A stretch of 64,000 nucleotides of DNA from Dactylorhiza incarnata (taxonomy: Eukaryota > Streptophyta > Magnoliopsida > Asparagales > Orchidaceae), in assembly GCA_033032865.1 (NCBI GenBank), contig JAWHQI010000075.1, positions 3,720,001 to 3,784,000 on the forward strand. The letters run 5' to 3'. Below, piece after piece: positions 34,232-45,545 of this stretch (position 1 is the first letter of the stretch; each line of letters begins with the position of its first letter). The notes beneath the pieces are model-generated. The model was not told the DNA's origin and did not search any database. It saw only the letters and a list, made by a program, of their open reading frames with translations. Position numbers and translations under genes: made by a program.

Positions 34232-35395
34232 GAAAAAATAGAAAAGGATGGGAGTTCCCTACGCATAGGGTGCGGATAGTGTCCTCGCTACCCTGGCACC
34301 TCGGAGTACGAGCCAGCTCGCCTACACCCCAGTTTTTGGTAGGTGGCGAAAGCGACGTGCGAGATTCTTCACGTGAAAGCAAACTAATAAGTACAACAAG
34401 AATGAAATCATCCGCAAGATAACATTCAGAAAAATAGTAAAGGACATAATATATAACATACAAACATAAATTGTTCGTTAGATGGAGCAGGTCTCGTCTT
34501 GATTAAGTACTTACAAAGGAAAAGGGAAATAACAAGGGTGTGGAAGAATACAGTAAGCGAGAACCGGTAGGCTTAGTTTTGTACCCACTGCCATCGACCC
34601 TGTCCTCGCCTCCCTGTCCTCAGAGGAACTCGTAGGTAGTAATACGCTCTCACAGTGGTAAGATCCTGGTTAACTAGGCGCATTTGGTCCCTATCCCATG
34701 TGATGTGCCTCCCAGGAGAAGTCTCCTCGCACCCGCCCCCCTGGCTCTCCATCTCCCCGATAAGGTGCCTGTAATCTCACTCGAGGATGCTTAGCTAACT
34801 CTCAAAGGCTCCCCGGTGCTCCTGCGTCTGGTTGGCTAGGTCGTTGCATCCAGATCAGCTTGCCGAGAACCTCCGTCATTCGCTCCTTTTTGGTCCTAGT
34901 ATCTTGGGGATAGCCAAGAAATTTTGAGAGGTGGCCGAGAGAAGGAGGTAGCGAGATCATCCTCTCCTCATCATGAGGGTCCACTAGTGGGACCTGACGG
35001 CAACCTGCGGGTGTGAAGGTTAGTCTTTTCCAGTTATATAAATGATGAGTTTGAGGAGAGAATGGTAACTAACCAGGTACATATTCTTCGACGGGGGACC
35101 GGCGAAAGGTGTTGGGCTGCCCTGCGAATGGTTTGCTGGGGGGGGGGGGGGGAAGGGTGGAGCGACTTCCCCTTCCTAGGGTGGTATACCTAATTGGCAG
35201 AAGCCAAAGTAGTGGTCGTGTCCACAGCAGGAGAGTTATGTTCAGGGTTTTTCCCGCCGAGAGATCCCGCTCCGGTGCTGCGGAGGTTACGACAGTATCG
35301 AGGGAGGGAGAGTTGCGTAGGGTGGAGGATAAACCAGTGGTCCTAAAAGTGAGGGCTGCGGAAGTCAGGGTTAGAAAGAGGGTGAACGGTAAAGG

Positions 35396-37532
35396 TGTTG
35401 GATCGTTAGGCGCCTTTAGAGGGGGGGGGGGTGAATAAGTGTTTTTAAAACTTATGTTATATTTTGATTATCTTTGAAATAATGCGTGAATAAGAAGGTA
35501 AGAAATCAAACAAAACAATTAATATAAAGTAGAGACATGTTTTATTAATATGAAATTAGGTTTTACAAAAGTTGATTTCTATAACGCTAGAAATCGGTGG
35601 CGAATAATAGTAAACTCTTTTTGTTTTCTATCCCGACTCGCATCCCCACGAACTGGTGGCCCTAGCCTATCCTTCTTCGGATTCAGCCTCAAGCCGCTCT
35701 AGCCAATCCAACCCCGGATATGGCCTTGAGCACCCCCTAGATCTAACAACTATCTAGTCGCCAACACGAGGCGAGTTTCTGCCCTAAGTCCTACCCGGAC
35801 CTAGTCACCAACACGAGGCGAATTCTCTAACGGTTTACAAGAAATATGAAATGATAATAATAAAAACCCCCTCTTGAAGAACTTCTGAAGTTGGAGACGA
35901 AGATCCGTTGTAGAATAAGCGTTGTTTGGATCCGGCGTGAAGAGATTCTCCTTCAGAAATCCACAGAGCTTTGGTAGGACATCAACTTTCGGCCAAATCA
36001 GGCTCTGGAATTCAAGCACTCAATCTCTTTATGTGATGTCTCAATGAAATGAGAGAAGAGGGGTCCTATTTATAGCCTCAGCGCTAGCGCCTGCGCTATC
36101 TCTACTGCCGACACTATCCCAGATTAGGACATATTCTGCGTGGGGGAATCTTCAATCCGAGAAAACATTTCCATCTTGCCTCTTGTACTCCACGCTACCG
36201 CCTGCGCTATCTGATCTCGCCAGGCGCTAGCTGTTGGGTTTTCTATACCCCTAACGGGATGACATATCGAATATGCGCAGCGGAAATAAAAACTAGAACA
36301 ACCCAAAAGAGACTAACGGATCTTGCGGTTTTCATGATTCAAGAAAATAATCAAATCGAAATACGAAGTACCTTTGCGGGATTGAGCAACACTCAACCAA
36401 GGTGCTCCAAAGAGAGATCCAAAAATCTGCCTTTAAGTTCTTCAAGAATTGAAATTGATCGATCCCTCTACAAAAGTCCACACAAGCAAAGGAGAACCCA
36501 AGCTTCTTGTCGTACAAGAACTAGGTCGAATAAGGAGGCTCTCAACGTCCCCACGGACTGCTAGATCCAATCCAGGGGAGGCGGCGACTGACGGCGGCGA
36601 CTAGCGGCGGCTGAAAATGATCAGCGGATGGGAAGAATGAGATGCCCTTGCGCAGAACAGTTCCGGTCGGCCGTTCTCATCTATATCGCAAAAAAGATTA
36701 AGTCTACGTAATCCTAGAATCGCTTGCCCTTTTATACAAAAATGCATAAATCAGTCTATCCGCAGACCAGAACATTTCTGTCCAGATTTACATTCGCCGA
36801 ATTCGACTAATCAGTATAACCAAATTCGACTCAGATTCGGCGAAACCATTTCGACGAATTTGTCTATACAAATTCAGCTATATCATTTCGTCGAAACCCT
36901 TTCGTCGAACTGACATGATTCGGCTAAACCCTTTAGTCGAATCTGTTATAATTCGGTTAATCATATTAGCCGAATTTCATTAGTCGAATCAAGCTAATTC
37001 GGTTAAACCATTTAACTGAATTTGACGCAGTTCGGTTAAACCCTTTAGCCGAATTTGTCAAGTAAATACTCATTCGTTTAAACCCTTTAAACGATTTCCT
37101 GTTGAGACATTCTCAACTTAATTCCAAGCAGTCACAGGATTGGTCCTCCACTCATATCCAATATGAGTAAGGCCAACACAATCCTTTCTCCAATTTCTCC
37201 AAACGCTTTTATGTGTGACCCTATAGGCTCATATTGCGTTGGCAACAAGACTAACTATTGATTGCTTTGAGATCACCTCAGAAACTCCAACACTAGCTCC
37301 TTATATATGTTCTCCCGGAATTGCGCTAATCATCGCTAGCGTTGGGCGCTAGGTGCTACCGCCGACGCTAGTGGGCACGTTGGATTTGTTGGCTCAAATT
37401 TGGGGGCAACCTTCTTATGTTATCCTTGAGTCATATGGACTTTATTTCCTGTACACTTAAACACAGAAGATCAAATAAACATAGGATTTGTTATTCTCAA
37501 ACCTAGGAGATGCAGAAGACCATGTTCCAACA
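35396..37532 (-). repeat. 3' LTR of family B copy 1, with a solo LTR inserted
   Basis: Starts TGTTGGATCG, ends GTTCCAACA. It is about 1,071 bp once the 1,061-bp insertion at 36232-37292 and its duplicated CTAGC are set aside, matching the 1,086-bp partner. A G-tract of about 11 follows TTAGA near the left end. Contains AGCGCTAGCGCC/GGCGCTAG words. Confidence 0.88.
36232..37292 (-). mobile_element. Small solo LTR inserted in the family B LTR
   Basis: TGTTGGGTTTT...AACTCCAACA, 1,061 bp, flanked by CTAGC (36227-36231, 37293-37297). The partner LTR at 43013-44098 lacks it. A minus-strand TATAAAAGGG (about 36731-36740) suggests minus orientation. About 36780-37090 is a run of diverged inverted words, TTCGGTTAAACCCTTT and AGCCGAATTT. 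It is not the same family as its host LTR. Confidence 0.85.
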
Positions 37533-39918
37533 AACTCCCCCTTTTGATAATAACAAATCCATTAATGATAAATCAGAGCATTAATATATAAGCATGATGA
37601 AACCTACTTGTGTGTCTGTGAGAGTGATGACTTAGGATAATTAGTGATGTTAGTGTTTATAATTGCTCCCCCTAAATACATGCTCCCCCTAAGTGAATGC
37701 TCCCCTAATATGTAAGCTATCATCTTAATTAATCATATTTTGATATCGGATTTTATTTATCATGTTAGTTCTCCACCTTTTGTTATTAGCAAAAGTGGGT
37801 AAAGGAAGCATACACATAAAAGTTTTGATAATAAGCTAAAGGCATGATCGAGCTTTGAGAGAGAAGAAAATGATAAGGAGTTTTTAGAATAATTTTCATA
37901 GAAACAAATCAGAGTTTTTAGCATAAGTATGAAAAGAGTACAAGGTAAATGTAATGTAGCGGAAGACTTATAAAAATACAACAAACATCTTTTTGTAAGA
38001 CATGATGATTCATAAAATGAAAGAGATGTTTTTGTAAAATTTTTACAAAAAAATTATCATGAAGTAACCAAGCATAAAAGAGAGGTATGAAAAAGAGACT
38101 ACTACAATGTTATTCTAATTCATAAAGTCAAAAACACACCAAACATTGTAGAAAGCATGCTAGGTTATCTAGTACATTTTAGATATAGAAAGTATTATAG
38201 AACTAGCATTAGGATCCAGTAATCATGAGAACAAGTGTTATGGAAGATAATGATGTGCACAAAGTGTATTTTGAAAAGAGTAAACAAATGTTATAATAAA
38301 AAAATGCAAGACAAATGTAGAGTATAGTGCATAATAAAACACAAATAAGATTACTTCCACACACTTTTATGCACAAAGAAAATGTACAACTACTAAGGTG
38401 CTTTCCACACACAATGCTCATTAAGACTTATCAGGGTGCAAAGTAGTGCTTGGGGGATCACACAATTTTATTTTTTTTAGTTTTGTTTTTGATCCGGTGT
38501 ACATAAGAATAAGTGATTTTTTGTTATAAAAATGGAGGTTTGCACAAGACACTTTACTAATCTTTCCAAGGTGCTCAACCTCACAACGCTTATTAAGACT
38601 TATCAGGAGGTTCAAGTAGTGCTTGGTGGAGTTAACTTTGTCACATTATTTCATTTTTTTGTTTTGTACAGAGTTCTCCGATTACACTTGCGTTGCAAAC
38701 CAATTAGATTTTGAAAGTACAACCACTTTTCTTTATATTGAATAGTGCAAATAAATGTAGTGTAGGTAAGATACTTGTGCAAATTTAATTTATTGTACAA
38801 ATACAATACATAAGCAAGCATGTTTAGATTAAAAACACAAGTAGACTTAGCCAAAAAGTGAGTTAAGAAATATCATTATCAACCATAAAATATTTACTCA
38901 TACTTAGAGGCATGCTAAGCTAGGTTCTGCACTACTTTTACAGTATAATTGATGCACATATGAATAGATATATCAAAGCATGAAAAGAACAATTTTCAAA
39001 GTAGTTTGTCAAGATAAATTGGAACATTGTAGAAGCTCTAAATGATAGATTAAATCATGCTTGATGTTCACAATAAAGTCCATACAGTTTTTTTTGATAA
39101 TTATATGTTTTATATTTTTGTAAAAAGTAAAAGAAATGTTTTTGTAATTTTGGCTTTTATAATAATAAATTTTTTTGTTTTAATTTTTCAAAAAATCAAT
39201 TCAAAACATAACTTCAAAACTATGTAGTACATATAATAGAGAATAAATTTAGGTAAATTATAAAATTTAAAATATATAAAAAATCAGAAAGGTACGCTAG
39301 CGCTCGCGCTAACGATTGCGCTGGCGCTAGCGCTACTTTAGTTAAATCTCCTTTCCCTTGTTATTTCGGCCATTATCATTGAAGCTCTCCCAAAAAACCC
39401 TAGCAGATAACGCAGCCCACACATTAATCTAAGGTAAATATTCATCATTTTTTATGATTTTTGTTTTAAACTTTGATTTTGATGATGAAGAAGAAAATAT
39501 TTGAAGTTATAAAGTGGTTTTAGATGCTAGATCTATAATGCTTGATTCTTTTATTTTTGAAGAGGGAAACTAGAACAAATCTTCCTTATTTTTATGATTC
39601 TTGTTCTAAATTGTTGATTTTGATGTTTATGATGAAGATTTATGACCTCTTTTAAGAAAAACTTTTGATTTTGATTATAGATCTAAAAAGAATCTTCAAG
39701 ATTTTTGTTTTTCATTTTGAATTTTTATGAAGATTTTTAGTTTTGATTTTGGCTTAGATTGTGCGAGTTTCTTGGATCTAGCAATTTAGGATTTGGAAAT
39801 AATTTATTTTAGTGAGATCTTACCATTTCAGATCAGAGAACTAGCGTCGGCGCTATTGCAGGCGCTAGTGCTAGGGCCGGGCGGTAGTTAATTTTGCATA
39901 ATTTAAATTTCTCTTATA
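37533..39918. other. Family B copy 1 non-coding interior (3' half)
   Basis: AT-rich, no gene. Several ATGCTCCCCCTAA-type words near 37670-37710 and a reversed polypurine tract at the left edge. It is co-linear in patches with 50657-52330 of copy 2. A dense GCGCTAGC cluster lies at 39295-39345 and another at 39842-39890. Confidence 0.55.
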
Positions 39919-41012
39919 ATGCGGCAGATGGCTCCTGAATCAAAAGGAAAGAAAAGTGCAGAGCTGGCCATGGAAGCTGCAGTAGTAGGTGTCCCATATT
40001 TCGTGGAGTTTGACATGCCTCGACGCTACCAAATAATGCAACTATTTTTGCAACCTCCGAGGTGTTGAATTTGTTTCTTTCTGATGGGTTTTCTTCAGAA
40101 TTAGAATGAGATTTCTATATGCACTTGGAAGACCCATCACTGACTGATCTGGATGGAGGAGTAAGGTCTCAGGTGCAAGGAAAAGTGGTGACTATCACCC
40201 ATGAACAACTGAGGGCCGTGTTTGGATTGACGAAGCATCCAAATCGGTTGGAGATAGTTGAGAATTTTAGGGTAGATAGAGATTGGACTAATGTGAACAT
40301 GGTGCTGCATAATAGGGCAAGTAGGAGTCTGATATCCTCCTTGTAGACACTCATAGTAGACGCCCTAGTAGTTCAAGATGTATTATGCCACACAATTATG
40401 CTGAAGTTGGGTGATACAGCGAATGTCACAGCACAACTTCGCTATGTCACCTATTTTATTTTGGAGGAGGAAAATTTTGACGTGACTGACTTATTACTCT
40501 CCTTGATTCGTTACTCATACAAGTTGCGGCAACCTTCACGCCAGAGATATAACAATTTGCCCCTGGGTGGCATCATACAACAGCTCATTCAAATGATGTA
40601 CCCTTCTATTGAGATAGGTTTTTACTTGATAGACTGCTTTCCTCCTATCTATAATACCTCACACTTACGAGCTACATCCCTACCGGATGAGCCATCGACA
40701 TCTACTCGACCACCACTCCAGCGAGCAACGTCAGCCCGAGAGACACGAGATGGTTCATATGATAGATTTTGAGATGATATGGGTGAACGGATGGCATGGG
40801 TGGAGGAGGATATATCAGAGGTAAAGAAGGGTATGTTCGGCATGAAAAAGATGTTGAAGTTTATGATCAAGGCCTTAAAGTTGAAACCGCCATCACCAGA
40901 AAGAAGGGAATGGGATAGCCCTACAGAGGATCCGCCAAGACATTCTGTTCGGCAAACACACAGACGACGGTTACCAAGTCCAAGTATGGAAGAGATAGAC
41001 GAGACAGAGTAG
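39919..41012 (+). pseudogene. Family B extra gene, opposite to gag; plant-transposon-protein-like
   Basis: ATG at 39919 (MRQMAPESKGKK...). The frame is broken near 40068 and resumes with FYMHLEDPSLTDLDGG...VQGKVVTITHEQLRAVFGL (about 40115-40240); after a TAG near 40344 it continues to 40772 with LRYVTYFIL...YNNLPLGGIIQQLI. After a further stop it ends at 41010-41012 in a basic, Ser/Pro/Glu-rich tail. The pattern (F-Y head, V-x-G-x-x-V-x-I-T, NLPLGG) resembles the large 'putative plant transposon protein' group often found in plant retroelements. It runs towards gag, so it is antisense to the element. Function unknown. Confidence 0.55.
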
Positions 41013-41733
41013 AGGAGTAGGAATATCCTGAGGGGAACTAAGTTTTTAGTTTTATAATAATACAGGGATTTGAACACATGTTCTTGGATATTGTCTGCTA
41101 GCGCCGGCGCTACCAGCTAGCGCTAGCGCTATCTGCAATTTTTAATTTTGTTATTTTTGGATGTTTGACTGTTTTTGTCTGGTCCTTCTTTGGTAGTTTT
41201 TGAAGGTTTTGTTTTACATTTTATTTATAAATTAGAAGTCATATGAAGTGGAGATGTTTAAGCAAATTTAAAATCCTATGAAGTTGTATAAGTTTGAAAT
41301 CATATCACATAAAAATTTTGAATTCAATTTATGTTGGTGATATATGATATATAGATATATAATCTGTTTAGGAAGAATAAATGTGTCTATATGATGACCA
41401 TTCCATGATAGCAAAAAGTGATAAGAAAACAAAAAGAAAAATAAAAGGACAATAAAGCATATTATGAAGTACAAAATTTGTATATTTCATTTTTGAAAAT
41501 ATTCTACTTCATGCATTTGGTGATACCTAATGAATAAGAGATTTCAGTATTCAAAGGGGACCAATTGTGGTAGTTCCTTTGGGTACCCAAATATAATGTT
41601 TAGGTTTGTGAGTAGATATAGATGAATGGGCCATTCATGTGAAGTTAAAGTTTTAGTTTTAATCTTGGACCTCCATTCAAACCTTGGTTTCTTATGCACC
41701 ACATTTTTATTGTGATAATCTTTATATTGAAGA

Positions 41734-42921
41734 TTATGAATGTAATGTTACTATTAAGTTGGGAGAAACACGATTTTTGAAATAATGGTGATTTTGACTT
41801 TGATTTACAAATCCGTTGTGTTTCTTATTTACATTATTTGGTTTAGTTAAAATATTCATGTTCATATTCATATTCAACATGTTTTTAGATAGTTCTTGAT
41901 ATTGTGAATTTTTATTTATAATTTTCATAAGCAAGTTGATTTTTGATTTTAATTCATCATTCTTAATCTTTAAATTATGCCTAGCTTTATTATAAGCTGT
42001 TATGCTATTTTTAAGAGTGGAAACAATAGAGTCAATATGATTTTGATAGTCATTTCTAAATTCCTCAAATGTTTCGTCCATCTCTTTTATTTCAGTTTTA
42101 TAATTTTGGCAGGTAGCGCAATCACTTTTCAAAGATGAATTTTCTAAAAATAATTTTTCTTTATGTTCTTTTACACAAATAATTTCTTTTTCAAGTTCCA
42201 TAAATTTTTCTTTAATATCATTACAATCAAAACAAGGTTTTGTATTTTTAATTGAAGTGACATGGGTAAGGCTAGATAAATCAGAATTTGATTCTACTTT
42301 AACTTTTGCTTTTAAATCTTTGTTTTCTAAGCGCAATTTGCAATTCACATTTTTTAATTTCTTAATTTTGAACTTTGTAATTTGTAGCAATTGTAGAGTA
42401 GAAATAGAATTGCAAACAATAAGAGGATTTGATTTCCTTATAGTGCTTTTGGATGTTGTGAGATTTGAGCATAGATTTTCTTTGTTGTCTTCATCTATTT
42501 GGTATTCCTCTTTAAAAGAGAGGATTTCTTCTTTTCCAATTGATGTGCGTTCTATTGATCCATCATGAGAGGAGCTTTCTTGATCATTTGAGCAATCTTG
42601 TATGTTCACCACTTCTTGTATTTGTTCCATACCTGTAGATGGAGAGTCATACATTTTTTCAAGAAAAGTCCATACTTTGTATGCACTTGAAAAACAATAT
42701 ATTAATTTGCAAATTTCTTGAGATAAAGCACATAAAATATAATTTAAAGCTTTTGCATTTAGATGACGTTCCGATTTATTTGATTCATCTGCTGGTCTAA
42801 CTATTGCTATATCCCATGCATTGATATCTAAATTTTTAATAAACTTTTTCATTAAAAATTTTCCACCCTTTATAATTTCTCCCTTCGAATAAAGGTGGTT
42901 TAAGAGATTTTTCTTCTTCAT
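41734..42921 (-). CDS. Family B copy 1 gag-like protein
   Basis: ATG at 42921, stop at 41734, 395 aa, uninterrupted. A UBN2-type gag segment (ALNYILCALSQEICKLIYCFSSAYKVWTFLEKMYDSP, from about 42750) lies at residues 57-93. It is followed by an acidic linker, then a long coiled coil (about residues 185-330) with CFDC and CATC pairs, and an Asn/Met-rich end. No CCHC knuckle is present in the frame. The start is about 90 bp downstream of the primer site. An intact gag in an element with no pol suggests it was recently able to make particles in trans. The homologous gag of copy 2 (56747-58141) is broken. Confidence 0.75.
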   Translation of the reverse strand: MKKKNLLNHLYSKGEIIKGGKFLMKKFIKNLDINAWDIAIVRPADESNKSERHLNAKALNYILCALSQEICKLIYCFSSAYKVWTFLEKMYDSPSTGMEQIQEVVNIQDCSNDQESSSHDGSIERTSIGKEEILSFKEEYQIDEDNKENLCSNLTTSKSTIRKSNPLIVCNSISTLQLLQITKFKIKKLKNVNCKLRLENKDLKAKVKVESNSDLSSLTHVTSIKNTKPCFDCNDIKEKFMELEKEIICVKEHKEKLFLENSSLKSDCATCQNYKTEIKEMDETFEEFRNDYQNHIDSIVSTLKNSITAYNKARHNLKIKNDELKSKINLLMKIINKNSQYQELSKNMLNMNMNMNILTKPNNVNKKHNGFVNQSQNHHYFKNRVSPNLIVTLHS

Positions 42922-43000
42922 AGAAATTTACCCCACTAATAAAAGTGAGATCATGAGATGCCATTATTCTCGGATATTAAGCCGATTGGAATAAAACCCT

Positions 43001-43010
43001 TCTGATACCA
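43001..43010 (-). promoter_or_regulatory. Primer binding site of family B copy 1
   Basis: Minus-strand TGGTATCAGA followed by AGG, two bases from the inner edge of the right LTR. It matches initiator Met tRNA and fixes the minus orientation. Confidence 0.85.
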
Positions 43011-43012
43011 CT

Positions 43013-44098
43013 TGTTGGATCGGTAGGCGCCCTTAGAGGGGGTGGGGGGGGGGGTGAATCCTTGTTTTTAAAACTTATGTTATATTTTGATTATCTTTGA
43101 AATAATGTGTGAATAAGAAGGTGAGAAATCAAACAAAACAATTGAAATAAAGTGGAGACATGTTTTATTAATATGAAATAAGGTTTCACAAAAGTTGATT
43201 TCTATAACGCTAGAAATCGGTGGTGAATAATAGTAAACTCTTTTTGTTTTCTATCCCGACTCGCATCCCCACGAACCGGTGGCCCTAGCCTATCCTTCCC
43301 CGGATTCGGCCTCAAGACGCTCTAGCCAATCCAACCCCGGATATGGCGTTGAGCACCCCCTAGACCTAACCTAGATCTAGTCGCCAACACGAGGCGAGTT
43401 TCTGCCCTAAGTCCTACCCAGACGCAGTCGCCAACACGAGGCGAATTCTCTAACGCTTTATTAGAAATATGAAATGATAATAATAAAAACTCCCTCTTGA
43501 AGAACTTCTGAAGTTGGAGATGAAGATCCGCTGTAGAATAAGCGTTCTAGAAGCGGACGTCGTTTGGATCCGGTGTGAAGAGATTCTCCTTCAGAAATCT
43601 GCAGAGCTTTGGTAAGACATCAACTTTCTACCAAATCAGGCTCTTGAATTCTAGCACTCAATCTCTCTCTGTGATGTCTCAATGAAACGAGAGAAGAGGG
43701 GTCCTATTTATATCCTCAGCGCTAGCGCCTGCGCTATCGCCGACGCTATCCCAGATTAGGACATATTCTGCGTGGGGGAATCTTCAATCCGAGGAAACAT
43801 TTCCGTCATGCCTCTTGTGCTCCACGCTACCTCCTGCGCTATCCGCTACCGCTAGGCACTAGCTCCTTCTATATGTGCTCCCAGAATTGTGCTAATCATC
43901 GCTAGCGCCGGGCGCTAGGTGCTACCACCGGCGCTAGTGGGCATGTTGAATTTGTTGGCTCAAATTTGGGGGCAACCTTCTTATGTTATCCTTGGGTCAT
44001 ATGGACTTTGTTTCCTGCACACTTAAACACACAATATCAAATACACATAGGATTTGTTATTCTCAAACCTAGGAGAGGAGGAAGACCATGTTCCAACA
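43013..44098 (-). repeat. 5' LTR of family B copy 1
   Basis: Starts TGTTGGATCGG, ends GTTCCAACA, followed by AAAGG. GCGCTAGCGCC words cluster near 43720-43750 and 43900-43940. A G-rich tract lies near 43038-43056. Confidence 0.9.
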
Positions 44099-44675
44099 AA
44101 AGGTAGGCGAGAAGGAAATGAAGTGCTTACCAGGCGCGGACATGTTTCTGCCAGGAGTAATTAGAAGGGCGGGCTCCTGGGCTGGTGGAATGCCTCCCAG
44201 AATAGGTGGGGGAATGTCGTCATTCGCCTGGTTGATCTCAGGGCCACCTTTTGTCACCTGCAAGTTCTGCGTGTGGTCGAAGTTGTTGAGGTATCGCGTC
44301 ATCGTGGTTAGCTTTAAAGGCGAGATAGATTATATTACCTCGACAGTGTTGTCAGGAGGGAGGTTAGAGAGGGGGGGGGGGGGGGGGGGGGAGTCTCTGG
44401 CGCAGACTTCCTCGCTGTCAGGTCTTGCCGGACCACACTGTCCTTCTTCATCTTGTAAGGCTTAGAGGGATCCCTCATTGACGAGAGCCAGGAGGCGTAT
44501 CTGGTAGACCTGGAAGGATTCTCCCCATGCGCGGTGGCAAGGCTGTCCATCAACCCTTACGAGAGTGGTCTCGGTGTCGTCCTTATGAACATCATTTGAA
44601 CAGCGGGAGCACCAAGGTGGAAAAAAAGGAACAGTGGTGGGAGGACAGGCGCTCAGAAGGAAGCAACCTGGGATA

Positions 44676-44683
44676 TATTTATA
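44676..44683 (-). promoter_or_regulatory. TATA box of antisense gene A'
   Basis: TATAAATA on the minus strand, about 85 bp upstream of the first ATG (44595). Equivalent to the box at 22768-22775 in the inner element. Confidence 0.5.
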
Positions 44684-44699
44684 GCAAAATGGAGGGCCC

Positions 44700-45545
44700 C
44701 ACCAAAAAGATTCCCTCCAGGTCAGCAAAGCACTAACCGAATATTGGGAGTTGGACTTTTCTTTCCGAGCGTAGGACTCGCTCACAAAGAGCAGGGATTA
44801 TATATAACCCCATATTCGTCGGGTGGGTCCCCCAGGCCCAAGAGGGTAAGGGCAGGCTAGATAGGTCAATAAGGGCACTCACCCAGGTCAGGAGAGGCAG
44901 GGGAGCCTCAGGCGAGAGCGGGCCTCTTCCGCAAAGCACTCGCTCACTTAGGAGTGCGAATGCGCTGAAGGTCGAGCGAGTGAGGGTGGGACCCAGTGAG
45001 TCAGGTCAGGCGAGTGGTGACCCTACGGACCAATCGCCTAGTGGAACCTAGTGTGCGAGGGGCCTGGTAAGTGGTGCCATCACGGACCACTCGCCCAGAA
45101 GGCTTTAGTGGGGGAAATGACCTAGATACCCTTCGTGGGCTACCAATAGCCCTTCAGAACAACGGAGTTAGGCTGTTAGCAGACCAATTTGGGGTGCGAT
45201 TAGTAAAACCAATAAGCAGATTTAGGCTATTTGCTTGCCAGACTAGAAAATCTATAAATAGAACCTTAAGGGCACCTTGGAGGAGATATGATATTCTGAG
45301 TTCTCTCCTCTAGGCTAGTTTTGGGGTTGGCTGTTAGTGCCCTCCAAGGTGCCCGACTGAGCATTGGTTTGGGAGTGGAAACTCTCTAAGATCTTCTGGG
45401 TGTGTGGCGGGACCTCCTCGCTACAACTTTGGGTCTATTCCTAATTCTTCATGCACAGTCAAGAGCGCAAGTGAGGGGCAAGTAGGTGTAGGCTACACCC
45501 CCCAAGTGGGTCCGAACTCAAGATATTGGTCGCCGGTTTCAATAA
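44700..45545 (+). repeat. Probable 3' LTR of the outer Tat element
   Basis: The position, immediately right of antisense gene A', matches the inner element. It contains TATAAATA at 45253-45260, followed by a leader-like stretch, and shares CACTCGC/GCGAGTG words with 6903-7514. With no 5' LTR to compare, both ends are uncertain. Confidence 0.4.

Larger units (their letters stand above)
35396..44098 (-). mobile_element. Family B copy 1: gag-only Copia-type element
   Basis: Two direct LTRs (3' LTR 35396-37532 on the left, 5' LTR 43013-44098 on the right) with duplication AAAGG (35391-35395, 44099-44103). Minus orientation is set by the tRNA-iMet primer site just left of the right LTR and by the reversed polypurine tract (AACTCCCCCTTTTG) just right of the left LTR. 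The 5.5-kb interior holds one gag gene (minus) and an opposing extra gene (plus). No protease, integrase, RT or RNase H motif is visible in any frame. It is a non-autonomous element that would depend on a partner for pol. Confidence 0.88.
34573..44595 (-). pseudogene. Outer Tat antisense gene A', split by family B copy 1
   Basis: An ATG pair at 44595-44590 follows a TATA box. Minus-strand coding-like segments run to about 44104 (including SKPYKMKKDSVVRQDL near 44470 and PPPILGGIPPAQEPALL near 44200), then resume left of the inserted element (35390 downwards), including 34984-34802 (MDPHDEERMISLPPSLG...) and a final segment ending at the stop 34575-34573. Position (between gene B' and the 3' LTR), orientation and promoter spacing mirror inner gene A, but sequence similarity is weak and exon borders are not resolved. 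A poly-G tract (44370-44392) on the plus strand interrupts the Pro-rich part. Confidence 0.4.
2211..45545 (+). mobile_element. Outer Tat-lineage Ty3/gypsy element, 5'-truncated and split by two nested insertions
   Basis: The element starts abruptly inside reverse transcriptase and runs through RNase H, a second plant-type RNase H, integrase (to 4606), an 84-bp tandem array, non-coding DNA, two antisense genes (about 32303-34115 and 34573-44595) and a probable 3' LTR. It is interrupted at 7520-32302 and 35396-44098, each insertion flanked by 5-bp duplications (GATAG, AAAGG). Without these insertions about 9.8 kb remains. The second RNase H and the 3' tandem repeats place it in the Tat lineage. 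No 5' LTR, gag or protease is left. Dense stops and frameshifts show it is old. The right boundary is estimated from where a Copia pol fragment begins. Confidence 0.75.

Noticed and set aside
35109..35438. Plus-strand Arg/Gly/Val-rich frame
   Set aside because: It overlaps the left LTR boundary of family B copy 1 and poly-G runs; probably the reverse of antisense gene A'.
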